Shown here in pieces: positions 37,521 to 45,379 of a DNA stretch of 51,016 bases. The position numbers and the translations under genes are program-made. Below the pieces are notes generated by a model. It was not told where the DNA came from. It did no database searches and saw only the letters and a program-made list of their open reading frames with translations. Numbering within the stretch: the first letter of the stretch is position 1; each line of letters begins with the position of its first letter. The stretch comes from an uncultured beta proteobacterium. Lineage in GTDB: Bacteria > Pseudomonadota > Gammaproteobacteria > Burkholderiales > Burkholderiaceae_C. The DNA lies in NCBI GenBank assembly GCA_903876715.1, contig CAIRBF010000015.1, positions 1 through 51,016 of the forward strand, in the 5' to 3' direction.

Positions 37521-39502
37521 AGAAACCACCCCGCCTGCGCCCCCTCCGCCGGCAGTCGGCTGCGGTAGATCCAGGCCAGCGCGCCGTCATGGGTCTGGGC
37601 GACGAAGTAGTCGCGCGCGGCGAGGGCGTCGTCCCACCAGCCGGACTCGATGCGTTCGGGGCCGGCCAGCAGGCGCAGCGGCTGGCCGCCGAGACAGGGG
37701 TGGGGGCCTCGCTCCGGCAGAGGCTGGGGCTCGGGCAGCAGCCAGGCCGGGCGAGTCAGGCGCGCCGCCACCCGCGGGCTGTCGGGGCGGGTAAGCGCGG
37801 GGGGACCGGCTGTGGCGCTGGAGGTCCGTCCGCCGGCCGCGGCACTGGCGGCCCGTCCTCGGGTGGGGGCTCGCGAGGCCGCCTGTCCTCGGGCTGGGGC
37901 TGGCTCGGCAGCCCGCTCCCGCACCTGAGCAAGCGCGGCGGTCGGGCTGGTCTGCGCCGCGCGCTCGGGCCGGTGGTCGTCGACCGGTTCCAGACGCTGC
38001 ACGCGGTCTTCGCCCAGGCGGGCCTGCAGACGCTCGAGCAGGCGCGCCAGGCCGGCCTGGCCAGCGGCGCGTGTGGGGAAGAGCTCGCCGCCCGGCGGGG
38101 GAGCGTGGACGAGCTCGTCGCAGCTCAGCTCCAGGCTCGTCACCGGCGCGGGCAGTTCCAGGCGCGCCAGGCGCTCGCGCAGCAGGCCCTGCAGGTGATC
38201 CGCGTCGGCCGAGGGTTCGGCCAGTGCGATCTCCACGGGGGTGAGTTCGGGCACGGCGTCGGCGGCACGGTGACGCGGCTCGTGACGCAGGCCCAGCACG
38301 CAACGCTGTACCCGCCCCTGCCGGGCTCGCGCCCAGGCCACCAGACGCGCCAATAGCAGGCCAGCCGCGTGCTGCAGCTGGGACGTGGTGTCGGCTCGTG
38401 CGTGGAGCTCGAGCTGCTCGGCCAGGCGCTCGGGCGCGGTCACCCAGTCCTGCGGGTCGGGCGCGTCGCCGCGGGCGCGGTCCAGCAGGTCCAGCAGGGC
38501 CGGCCCAAGGCGGCGCGCCAGCCCATCGCGTGGCAGCGCGCGCAGCTCACCCAGGGTGCACAGGCCCAGGCCCTGCAGCAGCTCCACGGCCGGTGCGCCG
38601 GCGGGCCAGAGCAGCGCGGCAGGCGCCGTGTCGAGCAGCGCGCGCAAGGCCGCCAGGCGCGTGGCCTGCGAGCCATTGAGAGCACCCTCGAGGGCCGGGC
38701 GGCGTCCGTCTCGGCCCCCTGCGGGGGCGCAAGAATACTGGGGGCTGCCCGGCGTTTTATTGAGAGGAGCCTGCAGGGCCTGATGAGCACCCCCAAGGGC
38801 CAGACCTTGCCCATCCCGCCCCTCCGAGGGGGGTGAGAAAACCAGGGAGTGACCCTTCGCTTCCTCCTGCGGGCTGGCGGATGCCCAGCGCGCCAGCAGC
38901 GCCGCGCCCAGGGCCGTGGGTGCGCTTGCGGGCACCACGTGGTGGCCCAGCGCCGCGAGCGCGGCGCTCAGGCGCTGCTCGAGCCCGGACGGGCCGCCGA
39001 ACAGACGCAGCGTCGAGGAGACCTCGAGCAGCACCGTGTCCCTGCTGTGCAGCGCAACCGCAGGGGTGAACTGCAGCGCCGCGTAGGCCACGGCGTACAA
39101 GGCCCGGGCGTCACGCGCAGCGTCGGCCTGGCCGAAGCGCAGCGCAGACGCGAGGGCCAGCGCGGTAGCGCGCTGCTGTCCGGGCCGTACCCCGAGCGCC
39201 GCAGCAGTGGCATCGACGGCCGCCACGCGCGTTCCGTCCAGCAAGGCCAGCGGCAGCTGGCGTGTCTCGGGGTCCAGCGTGGCCGTCCAGGATTCGAGCG
39301 CCAGCGCAGGCAGGTGCAGGGCGATCCAGCGGCGAGAGGCGCGCGCGGGGGAAACAGAAGGTAGCTCGGGCGAGAGAGGGGCGCGTGCCGATGTGCTGGT
39401 CTTGGCGCCTGCCCGGGGACCATGCGTCGGGGGCGCGGCTTTCAGTCGCTCTCCCCTGCCGGCGTTGGGCAGGGACGGGGAGGCTGAGGCCTTGGCGTTC
39501 AT
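37502..39502 (-). CDS. imuB: Y-family polymerase-like mutagenesis protein ImuB
   Basis: A 666-residue catalytically inactive Y-family polymerase relative that bridges the beta clamp to ImuA and DnaE2 in SOS mutagenesis. The conserved start RWIALHLPALALES lies only at about residue 58; the preceding residues look like translated repeat DNA. The fold continues with LLDGTRVAAVDATAAALGVRPGQ, VLLEVSSTLRLFGG and WVTAPERLAEQLELHA. Residues of the Y-polymerase acidic triad are not evident, as expected for ImuB. A roughly 65-residue insertion (38667-38865) also appears repeat-derived. ATG 39502 is the only ATG just upstream of the conserved start in this frame. No dnaE2 follows: the gene ends inside pbpC's last codons. 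Confidence 0.85.
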   Translation of the reverse strand: MNAKASASPSLPNAGRGERLKAAPPTHGPRAGAKTSTSARAPLSPELPSVSPARASRRWIALHLPALALESWTATLDPETRQLPLALLDGTRVAAVDATAAALGVRPGQQRATALALASALRFGQADAARDARALYAVAYAALQFTPAVALHSRDTVLLEVSSTLRLFGGPSGLEQRLSAALAALGHHVVPASAPTALGAALLARWASASPQEEAKGHSLVFSPPSEGRDGQGLALGGAHQALQAPLNKTPGSPQYSCAPAGGRDGRRPALEGALNGSQATRLAALRALLDTAPAALLWPAGAPAVELLQGLGLCTLGELRALPRDGLARRLGPALLDLLDRARGDAPDPQDWVTAPERLAEQLELHARADTTSQLQHAAGLLLARLVAWARARQGRVQRCVLGLRHEPRHRAADAVPELTPVEIALAEPSADADHLQGLLRERLARLELPAPVTSLELSCDELVHAPPPGGELFPTRAAGQAGLARLLERLQARLGEDRVQRLEPVDDHRPERAAQTSPTAALAQVRERAAEPAPARGQAASRAPTRGRAASAAAGGRTSSATAGPPALTRPDSPRVAARLTRPAWLLPEPQPLPERGPHPCLGGQPLRLLAGPERIESGWWDDALAARDYFVAQTHDGALAWIYRSRLPAEGAQAGWFLQGWFG
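38667..38865. repeat. Palindrome-rich repeat inserted in frame in imuB
   Basis: The stretch contains CCCCCTGCGGGGG (38715-38727) and a CCCCTC/AGGGGG hairpin near 38818-38835, with AAGAATACTGGGGGCTGCC between. This composition is that of intergenic palindromic repeats I associate with Comamonadaceae-type genomes. It encodes an in-frame low-homology segment between the ARWAS and ALRALLD parts of ImuB. Boundaries are approximate. Confidence 0.5.
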
Positions 39503-39517
39503 CCCCCTCTCCCCCAG

Positions 39518-39542
39518 CCCCTCCCCCGCCTGGGGGGAGGGG
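39518..39542. repeat. GC hairpin in the imuB leader
   Basis: CCCCTCCCCC (39518-39527) pairs perfectly with GGGGGAGGGG (39533-39542) around a five-base loop, starting 16 bases upstream of the imuB ATG on the minus strand. The RNA hairpin would sit just before the GGGGGAGAGG-like ribosome site and may limit imuB translation. The surrounding block (about 39440-39550) has the look of another dispersed repeat. Confidence 0.6.
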
Positions 39543-39665
39543 AGGAAGACCCGCAACCCTCGCAACGGGGCTGCGCGGTAACCAGGCGACTGGGCATGAT
39601 GGTGTGCAGGTGCAGGTGCACGCGCCAGCGCATGTGCTTGAGCTAGGAGACGGCGACGGGGCTGG

Positions 39666-40586
39666 TCAGCCTGTGCCGAGGCGGGCGGGGTCCACCCGCC
39701 ACCGGGGCTCACGTGCAGCCGGCGTGGCGGATGTGGCGTCCTGGCCGCGCTGGGCGCCCTGCGTCACCCTGCCCTGACCTGATGGCCGGGCGGCAGCGAC
39801 CGGCCGAGGCATGGCCGCCACCAGGCGCTCCAGCGCCCGCGCCTTCGACGGCGCGGACAGCACCGACGGCAGCACCAGGCGCAGCGCTTGCGCCAGCGGC
39901 GGGCCGCGCCGCTTGAGCAGGTGCAGCACGATCTCGTCGGGCACGGGGCTGGCGTGCAGCGCCAGGCGCAGCGGCGCCGGGCTGGGCTTGAGCCGGGCTG
40001 CGATGCCGCGCAACAGGAAGACCGGGCCGTCGTGCGCCTGCGCCGCCAGTTGCAGCCGGCGCAGCGCGTCGGCGCCCAGGCGCTCGGGCAGCCAGGCCAG
40101 CGCCGCGCCGATCTGGGCGCTGCGCAGCGCCTGCTCCAGCGCCCACAGCAGATCGGCACTCGGCAGCAGATGCCGCAGCGCCGACCCGCGCGGCCCCTCG
40201 CGCCCGTGCACGACGACGATTTGGCGCGCGTCCACGCCCAGTTGCGTCAGCGCCTGCGCGCAAGGCCGGGCCGGGGGGTCGAACAGCATGACGCTGCGCT
40301 CGCCAACGTCCTCGCCCGGCCGCTGGCTCGGCGCCGACACCCGGGCCAGCGCCGGCGCGAGCAGGCGCATCTCGCCCACCCCCGGATGCGCCAACAGCAG
40401 CTCCGTCAAGGCCCGGCACGGCCAGCCGCCGCCGGGGAGCTGCGCGTCCAGCGCATCGAAACCGCTGGGGAGTACGGTCTCAACGCTACGGCCGAGCTGG
40501 TGCGCGCGCCACAGGGCGGGATGCAGCGTCTCGAGAGCCGGGCGCAGCGTCTCGGGGGCCGGGGCATAGGCAGGATTGAGGGACAC
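39666..40586 (-). CDS. imuA: SOS mutagenesis protein ImuA
   Basis: A 306-residue RecA/SulA-like cytoplasmic protein of the ImuA-ImuB(-DnaE2) cassette. It shows TVLPSGFDALDAQLPGGGWP, the conserved ImuA opening, then LTELLLAHPGVGEMRLLAPALA, VMLFDPPARPCAQALTQLGVD and LRSAQIGAALAWLPE. I start at GTG 40586-40584 (VSLNPAYAP): an ATG further upstream at 40640 would put the LexA box inside the coding region. With the GTG start there is no ribosome site, and the likely transcription start coincides with the start codon. The gene ends 163 bases before imuB. Confidence 0.85.
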   Translation of the reverse strand: MSLNPAYAPAPETLRPALETLHPALWRAHQLGRSVETVLPSGFDALDAQLPGGGWPCRALTELLLAHPGVGEMRLLAPALARVSAPSQRPGEDVGERSVMLFDPPARPCAQALTQLGVDARQIVVVHGREGPRGSALRHLLPSADLLWALEQALRSAQIGAALAWLPERLGADALRRLQLAAQAHDGPVFLLRGIAARLKPSPAPLRLALHASPVPDEIVLHLLKRRGPPLAQALRLVLPSVLSAPSKARALERLVAAMPRPVAAARPSGQGRVTQGAQRGQDATSATPAAREPRWRVDPARLGTG

Positions 40587-40593
40587 GAAGATA

Positions 40594-40609
40594 CTGTATA
40601 TGCATACAG
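40594..40609. promoter_or_regulatory. LexA-binding SOS box for imuA-imuB
   Basis: CTGTATATGCATACAG is a perfect palindrome matching the LexA consensus CTG-N10-CAG with an AT-rich TATATGCATA core. It lies eight bases before the imuA GTG and overlaps the predicted -10 element, so LexA would block RNA polymerase until DNA damage. Confidence 0.93.
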
Positions 40610-40622
40610 TCTTCTTTGTCGA
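40595..40622 (-). promoter_or_regulatory. Predicted sigma-70 promoter of imuA
   Basis: On the minus strand TCGACA (plus 40617-40622) and TATACA (plus 40595-40600) are separated by 16 bases. The start point expected seven to nine bases past the -10 falls on the GTG of imuA. Confidence 0.6.
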
Positions 40623-40748
40623 GCTTTCGGTCGAGCCCATCCATGACTGGGCTCATGGTCCAGACGCCGAAGAGCGTCCCATGCCCCGCTCGGTGCGCGG
40701 TGTTTTGCTGGGAATCCGTTCGGGTTGAAACCTTCGACCGGGCCCAGG

Positions 40749-40823
40749 TCAGGCTTGTCGAAGCCCTTGACGGCACTCCGACAGGCCTGTCCTGAGCGAA
40801 GTCGAAGGGCTCAGTGCGACCGG
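40749..40823. repeat. Dispersed TTCGAC..CTCAG-type repeat in the imuA/dctM gap
   Basis: Segments CAGGCTTGTCGAAGCCCTTG and, further on, CCTGAGCGAAGTCGAAGGGC with CTCAGTGCGACCGG repeat the GTCGAAGGGCTCAG / CAGGC.TGTCGAA theme of the copy at 21301-21360. It fills the middle of the 397-base gene-free gap between imuA (40586) and dctM (40984). Apart from this and the imuA promoter I see nothing functional in the gap. Confidence 0.6.
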
Positions 40824-40983
40824 AGAAATGGGCGGGCCGGACGAGTTGTTTCTCAGGCGCCGCTGTTCGAAGCGACTGACGAGCCCTTGGTCGAAGCCGC
40901 TGGCAAGCAGCTTGCCGAAGCTGCTGCCGAGCGTACCGTCGAGGCTCGCCCAGGGCCTCCAGGCTGTGGGCGACGACCCGCCG

Positions 40984-42315
40984 CTATCGCGTGAAGAACA
41001 CCGACACCAGCCCCAGGCTCAGCACCGGGAAGAACATCAGCAGCAGCACGCGCAGCACGTCCCAGGCGAGGAAGGGGAAGACCCCGCGGTAGGTCTCGGA
41101 CATGGGCGTGTCGCGCGCGAGGTTGTTGACGACGTAGACGTTCAGGCCCACCGGCGGCGCGATCAAGCCGATGCCCACCGTCATCAGCACGAGGATGCCA
41201 AACCAGATCGCCTTGGCCTCGGCGTTCAGGCCCCAGAGGTCCAGCGCCATCACGGCCGGGAAGATGACCGGGATGGTCAGCAGCAGCATCGACAGCTCGT
41301 CCATGACGCAGCCCAGCAGCACGTACAGCAGCAGCACCGCGGCGACGATCGCCAGCGGCGGCACCGCCAGCCCCCCCACCCAAGCCGCCACCGCCGCGGG
41401 CATCGCGGTGAGCGCGAGCGAGGCGTTCATCATGTCGGCGCCAAGGAAGATCAGGAACACCATCGCCGTGGTCTCGGCCGTGCCGAGGAAGCTGCTCGCG
41501 ATCTGCGGGCCGCGCAGCTCGCCCTGGGCCCAGCCGGCGACGAAGGTCGCCACGGCCCCGACCGCCGCGCCCTCGGTGGGTGAGAAGACGCCGCCGTAGA
41601 TGCCGCCGAAGACGACGACGAAGATCAACAGCAGCGGCCAGATGCCCAGCACCGCGCCCACACGCTCGGCTGCGTCGACGCGCTGCCCGGCGGGTCCCAT
41701 CTGCGGGTGGAGCCGGCACCAGATGCCGATGACCACGATGTAGCCCAACATCGCCAGAACGCCGGGCAGCATGGCTGCAGCGAAGAGCTTGGCGATGTTC
41801 TGCTCGGTCAGGATGGCGTAGACGACCAGCGGCACCGACGGCGGGATCAGGATGCCCAGCGTGCCGCCGGTGGCCAGCGCGGCGGTGGACAGCCGGCCGG
41901 CATAGCCATGGCGCTTCATCTCCGGGTAGGCCACCTGGGTGATCGTGGCCGAGGTCGCGACCGAGGAGCCGCACACCGCCCCGAAGGCGCCAGCGGACAA
42001 CACCGAAGCCATGGCCAGCCCGCCCCGGATGTGGCCGACCAAGGCCGCCGCTGCGCGGAACAGGGCCCGGCTCAGCCCCCCCTGCGTGGCGAACTGCCCC
42101 ATCAGCAGGAACAGCGGGATGACGCTCAGGTCGTAGACCGTCAGGCGCGCGACCGCGCTGCCCTTGACCTGGTTCAACAGCGCTGCCTCGCCGCTCATGG
42201 CCCAGTAGCCCAGCGCGCCGGGGATGAACATCGCGGCGGCGATGGGCACGCGCAGCGCCATCAGCGCCAGCATGCCGGCGAACATGGTCAGGCCGACCGT
42301 GGTGGCGGTCGTCAT
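40984..42315 (-). CDS. TRAP transporter large permease (DctM type)
   Basis: A 443-residue inner-membrane protein with about twelve helices. The DctM signatures are VIPLFLLMGQFATQGGLSRALF, GAVCGSSVATSATI, GGTLGILIPPSVPLVVYAI and SPTEGAAVGA, plus the C-terminal TVGIGLIAPPVGLNVYVV. ATG 42315-42313 overlaps the DctQ stop as ATGA; the open frame further upstream lies inside dctQ on another frame. Together with DctQ and DctP it imports an organic acid driven by sodium ions. Confidence 0.93.
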   Translation of the reverse strand: MTTATTVGLTMFAGMLALMALRVPIAAAMFIPGALGYWAMSGEAALLNQVKGSAVARLTVYDLSVIPLFLLMGQFATQGGLSRALFRAAAALVGHIRGGLAMASVLSAGAFGAVCGSSVATSATITQVAYPEMKRHGYAGRLSTAALATGGTLGILIPPSVPLVVYAILTEQNIAKLFAAAMLPGVLAMLGYIVVIGIWCRLHPQMGPAGQRVDAAERVGAVLGIWPLLLIFVVVFGGIYGGVFSPTEGAAVGAVATFVAGWAQGELRGPQIASSFLGTAETTAMVFLIFLGADMMNASLALTAMPAAVAAWVGGLAVPPLAIVAAVLLLYVLLGCVMDELSMLLLTIPVIFPAVMALDLWGLNAEAKAIWFGILVLMTVGIGLIAPPVGLNVYVVNNLARDTPMSETYRGVFPFLAWDVLRVLLLMFFPVLSLGLVSVFFTR

Positions 42316-42818
42316 CGGCCGCCTCCCGAGGCCGGAGCGGGCAGCGCAGGCCGCAACAGCAGGCTCCAGGCCTGGCGCAGCGCGATCAGCCCCGCCAGCG
42401 CGAGACCGGGCGCGAGCGAGGCATAGACCCACCACATCGGCAGGTCCAGGATCATCGTCGCCTCGAAGGCCTCGCGCACCGAAACCGCCCCGGCGCCGGT
42501 GCGCCAGGCCAGCAGCAGGTACATGGCAGCCATCAGCAGTGCACCGATGCCGTCGAGCACGGCGATGCGGCGCACACCCAGGCGCTGGGTGAAGAAGTCG
42601 ACGATGATGTTGGCGCGCTGCCACTGGCACCAGGGCAGCGCGAGCGAGATGCACAGCGCGACACCGAATTGCGTCAGCTCGACATCGCCCTGGATGGGCC
42701 GGGACATCGTCGCCCGCCCGGCGATACTGACGACCACCAGCAGCGCCATCAGCGCCGCAACGACCATGCCCGCCTGAGCGAAGAGGCGGGACAGCGCGGC
42801 GAGGAAGCGGTCGATCAT
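42312..42818 (-). CDS. TRAP transporter small permease (DctQ type)
   Basis: A 168-residue four-helix membrane protein. It has the DctQ course VVVSIAGRATMSRPIQGDVELTQFGVALCISLALPWCQWQRANIIVDFF, with the second helix pair about residues 88-140. It is coupled by an ATGA overlap to the large permease and lies 98 bases behind dctP. Confidence 0.92.
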   Translation of the reverse strand: MIDRFLAALSRLFAQAGMVVAALMALLVVVSIAGRATMSRPIQGDVELTQFGVALCISLALPWCQWQRANIIVDFFTQRLGVRRIAVLDGIGALLMAAMYLLLAWRTGAGAVSVREAFEATMILDLPMWWVYASLAPGLALAGLIALRQAWSLLLRPALPAPASGGGR

Positions 42819-42916
42819 CGGTCCCTAGGGCTGCGGCAGGCTGCAGCAGTCCGAGGCACCGGCCACTGCTGCTCAGGCGCGGAGCAGCCCTGAGGGACCG
42901 CCCCGGGCGCCGCCAC

Positions 42917-43948
42917 TCACTTGCGGTATTTCTGCAGTAGCGCCTGGGCCTCGCCCAGCATGGTCTTGCCGTCGTAGCCGCGCTTGGTCACATCAGCGAT
43001 CCAGTCGTCGTACAGGCCGGCACTGGCCTTGACCCAGTTGTCCAGTTCTGCCGGCGGGATCATGTGGAAGGTATTGCCCCGATCACGAGCGGCCTGGCGG
43101 CCGGCGGCCTGGGAGTTGTCCCAGATCTTGCCGATCTGCTGCGACAGCGCCGCGCCGCTGTTGTTGTCGATCACCTTCTTCAGGTCGGCCGGCAGGCTGT
43201 CGTAGCGCGCCTGGTTCATCGCGAAGACGAAGCCGGCGCTGTACAGCGCCGGGCGCGAGGGATCGGTCTCGGAGTGGAACTTGACCATCTCGTGCAGCTT
43301 CAGCGAGGGCATCACCTCCCAGGGCAGCATGAAACCATCGATCGTGCCCTTGCTCACCGCGTCAGGGATGGCCGGCAGCGGCATGCCCACAGGCGTGGCG
43401 CCGAGCGCAGCGAGCAGCTTGTTGGTCTGGCGCGTGGGCGCGCGCATCTTCAAGCCCTTGAAGTCGGCCAGGGTCTTGATCTGACGGCCGTTGGTGTGGA
43501 CGTAACCCTCGTCGTGCACCCAGGTGGCCAGGACCTTGGTGCCCGGGAACTCCTTGAGCGCGTACTTCTGCAGGTAGTCCCAGGCGGCGCGGGCGCCGGC
43601 CTCGGCCGAGTTCGTCATGAAGGGCAGCTCGAAGACCTCCATCGCCGGGAAGCGGCCAGCCGTGTAGCCGGGCAGCGTGATGACGAGGTCGTCGACACCG
43701 TCCTTGACACGGTCGACCAGCTGCGCCGGCGTGCCGCCACCGCTCATGGCCGGCAGCATCTGGCACTTCAGGCGGTTGTTGGATTCGGCGGCGACCTTGT
43801 TGCACCACGGTGTGATCACGTTCACCGGCGCCATGGCCTGCGGCGTCCAGATGTGATGGAACTTCAGCGTGACCTCCTGCGCGGCGGCAGGAAGGACGGC
43901 CAGTGCCGCGGCGGCGGCCAGGCTCAGCGAGGCGAGGGACAGCTTCAT
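42917..43948 (-). CDS. TRAP transporter substrate-binding protein (DctP type)
   Basis: A 343-residue periplasmic receptor. The signal peptide MKLSLASLSLAAAAALAVLPAAA is cut before QEVTLKFHHIW. DctP family features include the lid region FMTNSAEAGARAAWDYLQ, the segment KTLADFKGLKMRAPTRQTNKLLAALGATPVGMPLPAI with the ligand-pairing arginine in KMRAPTRQ, and GFMLPWEVMP. ATG 43948-43946 has an AGGAG ribosome site. Related receptors bind carboxylates; this substrate is unknown. Confidence 0.92.
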   Translation of the reverse strand: MKLSLASLSLAAAAALAVLPAAAQEVTLKFHHIWTPQAMAPVNVITPWCNKVAAESNNRLKCQMLPAMSGGGTPAQLVDRVKDGVDDLVITLPGYTAGRFPAMEVFELPFMTNSAEAGARAAWDYLQKYALKEFPGTKVLATWVHDEGYVHTNGRQIKTLADFKGLKMRAPTRQTNKLLAALGATPVGMPLPAIPDAVSKGTIDGFMLPWEVMPSLKLHEMVKFHSETDPSRPALYSAGFVFAMNQARYDSLPADLKKVIDNNSGAALSQQIGKIWDNSQAAGRQAARDRGNTFHMIPPAELDNWVKASAGLYDDWIADVTKRGYDGKTMLGEAQALLQKYRK

Positions 43949-44004
43949 CGGGAGCTCCTGGGAGAAGCGCAAGGACAGGCGCAAGGGAATGCGAAGAGCA
44001 CGCG

Positions 44005-44033
44005 ACTGTACGCAGGTCCGCCCGGTCTGTCAC
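44005..44033 (-). promoter_or_regulatory. Predicted sigma-70 promoter of the TRAP operon
   Basis: On the minus strand GTGACA (plus 44028-44033) and TACAGT (plus 44005-44010) are spaced by exactly 17 bases, about 57 bases upstream of the dctP ATG. The transporter thus probably has its own start point even though the MetE-like gene precedes it on the same strand. Confidence 0.5.
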
Positions 44034-44063
44034 CCCGGGGGAATCCTGTGCCCGGCTGGACGA

Positions 44064-44089
44064 GGCTGGCGCCCGGTGGCGCGCCAGCC
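44064..44089. terminator. Hairpin after the MetE-like gene
   Basis: GGCTGGCGC (44064-44072) and GCGCCAGCC (44081-44089) form a nine-base perfect stem seven bases past the stop of the MetE-like gene. There is no T-run, so it could be a weak or Rho-assisted terminator or an mRNA end-protecting structure. Confidence 0.45.
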
Positions 44090-44095
44090 GGGGAC

Positions 44096-45223
44096 TCAGC
44101 GCCAGACCTCCTGCGCGGTCTCGACCACGAGCGCGAGCTTGCGACGCTGGTCTTCGACGGCGATGTTGTTGCCGTGCACGGTGCTGGAGAAGCCGCACTG
44201 CGGGCTGAGGCAGAGCTGGTCCAGCGGCGCGTACTTCGCCGCCTCGTCGATGCGACGCTTGAGGAGGTCCTTGCCCTCGAGCTGGCCGAACTTGGTGGTC
44301 ACCAGGCCGAGGACGACGATCTTGTCCTTGCCCAGGTAGCGCAGCGGCCGGAAATCGCCAGAGCGGTCGTCGTCGTACTCGAGGAAGAAGGCATCGAGCT
44401 TCATCTCCGACAGCAGCGCCTCGGCCACCGGCTCGTAGTTGCCGGCCGCGGCGTGCGTGCTCTTGAAGTTGCCGCGGCACAGGTGCATGGCCAGCGTCAT
44501 GCCCGCGGGCTTGAGCGCCACGACCTTGTTGATGAAGGCGGCGTAACGGTGCGGCAGCTCGTTCGGGTCGTCCCCGCGCTGGCGCGCGGCCTCGCGCATG
44601 CGTTCGTCGCACAGGTAGGCGAGGTTGGTATCGTCCATCTGCACGTAGTCGCAGCCAGCGTCGGCCAGAGACTGCAGCTCCGCGGCGTAGGCGCGCGCGA
44701 CGTCGTCGTAGAAGACGGGGTCGAGCTCGGGATAGGCCTGGCGGCTGATGCCGGCGCGCCCGCCACGGAAGTGCAGCATCGTCGGCGACGGGATCGTGAC
44801 CTTGGGCCGCAGCCCCGGGCGGCCCAGCGCCTCGACCCGGGACTTCAGGTACTGGAAGTCGGCGAGCTGGATGTCCTTGACGTGACGCACCTTGTCGATG
44901 ACGCGGATCGCCGGCGGTGCGAGCTCCTCGGTGCCGTCGGGCTTCTTCACGGTGACGGGGATGTCGGTCTTGACGCCGCCGAGCTGCTCGAGGAAGTCGA
45001 GGTGGAAATAGGTGCGCCGGAACTCGCCGTCGGTGATGGACTGCAGGCCGACGTCGGCCTGGAAGCGCACGATCTCGTCGATCGCGCGGTCCTCGACCTC
45101 GCGCAGTTGCGCGGGCGTGATCTCGCCGCGGGCCTTCTGCTCACGCGCCTGCAGCAGGTAAGCCGGACGGAGGAAGCTGCCGACGTGGTCGGCGCGGAAC
45201 GGAGGCGTGGTGCGTGCGGACAT
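44096..45223 (-). CDS. MetE-like cobalamin-independent methyltransferase (single domain)
   Basis: A 375-residue enzyme corresponding only to the C-terminal catalytic barrel of MetE (E. coli MetE is about 750). The zinc ligands are all visible: His247 and Cys249 in MHLCRGNF, Glu282 in FFLEYDD, and Cys343 in SPQCGFSS. The family opening ADHVGSFLRPAYL and the TDGEFRR loop are present. Bacillus YxjG/YxjH, 'core MetE' methionine synthases and epoxyalkane:coenzyme M transferases share this architecture, so the methyl or alkyl donor is uncertain; it need not make methionine from methyl-THF. It is divergent from the GntR gene and precedes the TRAP operon on the same strand. Confidence 0.85.
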   Translation of the reverse strand: MSARTTPPFRADHVGSFLRPAYLLQAREQKARGEITPAQLREVEDRAIDEIVRFQADVGLQSITDGEFRRTYFHLDFLEQLGGVKTDIPVTVKKPDGTEELAPPAIRVIDKVRHVKDIQLADFQYLKSRVEALGRPGLRPKVTIPSPTMLHFRGGRAGISRQAYPELDPVFYDDVARAYAAELQSLADAGCDYVQMDDTNLAYLCDERMREAARQRGDDPNELPHRYAAFINKVVALKPAGMTLAMHLCRGNFKSTHAAAGNYEPVAEALLSEMKLDAFFLEYDDDRSGDFRPLRYLGKDKIVVLGLVTTKFGQLEGKDLLKRRIDEAAKYAPLDQLCLSPQCGFSSTVHGNNIAVEDQRRKLALVVETAQEVWR

Positions 45224-45318
45224 GGCGATCGATGGTGCTGGAGTGGAGATCGCACCACGCCACTCGGCGCGGTGCGGGACGAGGAGACGTCGAGCAGCGC
45301 TGGGGCCACCCGTCCGGC

Positions 45319-45379
45319 TGGATCCATTCAGCGCCGATTATGCCCACCGCAGGCGCATAAACTGCACCGGATGGATCCA
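45319..45379. promoter_or_regulatory. 61-bp concentric dyad, likely operator between MetE-like and GntR genes
   Basis: Outer arms TGGATCCAT (45319-45327) and ATGGATCCA (45371-45379), and inner arms TTATGC (45338-45343) and GCATAA (45355-45360), share one centre at 45349. Of 30 base pairs across the axis, 22 are complementary. The inner arms supply a CATAAT -10 for the minus strand and a CATAAA -10 for the plus strand, and the right outer arm contains the GntR start codon. It is well placed for autorepression and control of the divergent gene by a GntR dimer. Confidence 0.7.

Noticed and set aside
43064-45370. N-terminal extension of the GntR frame reaching back to 43064
   Set aside because: The extension is antisense to dctP and the MetE-like gene; the winged helix begins shortly after ATG 45371.
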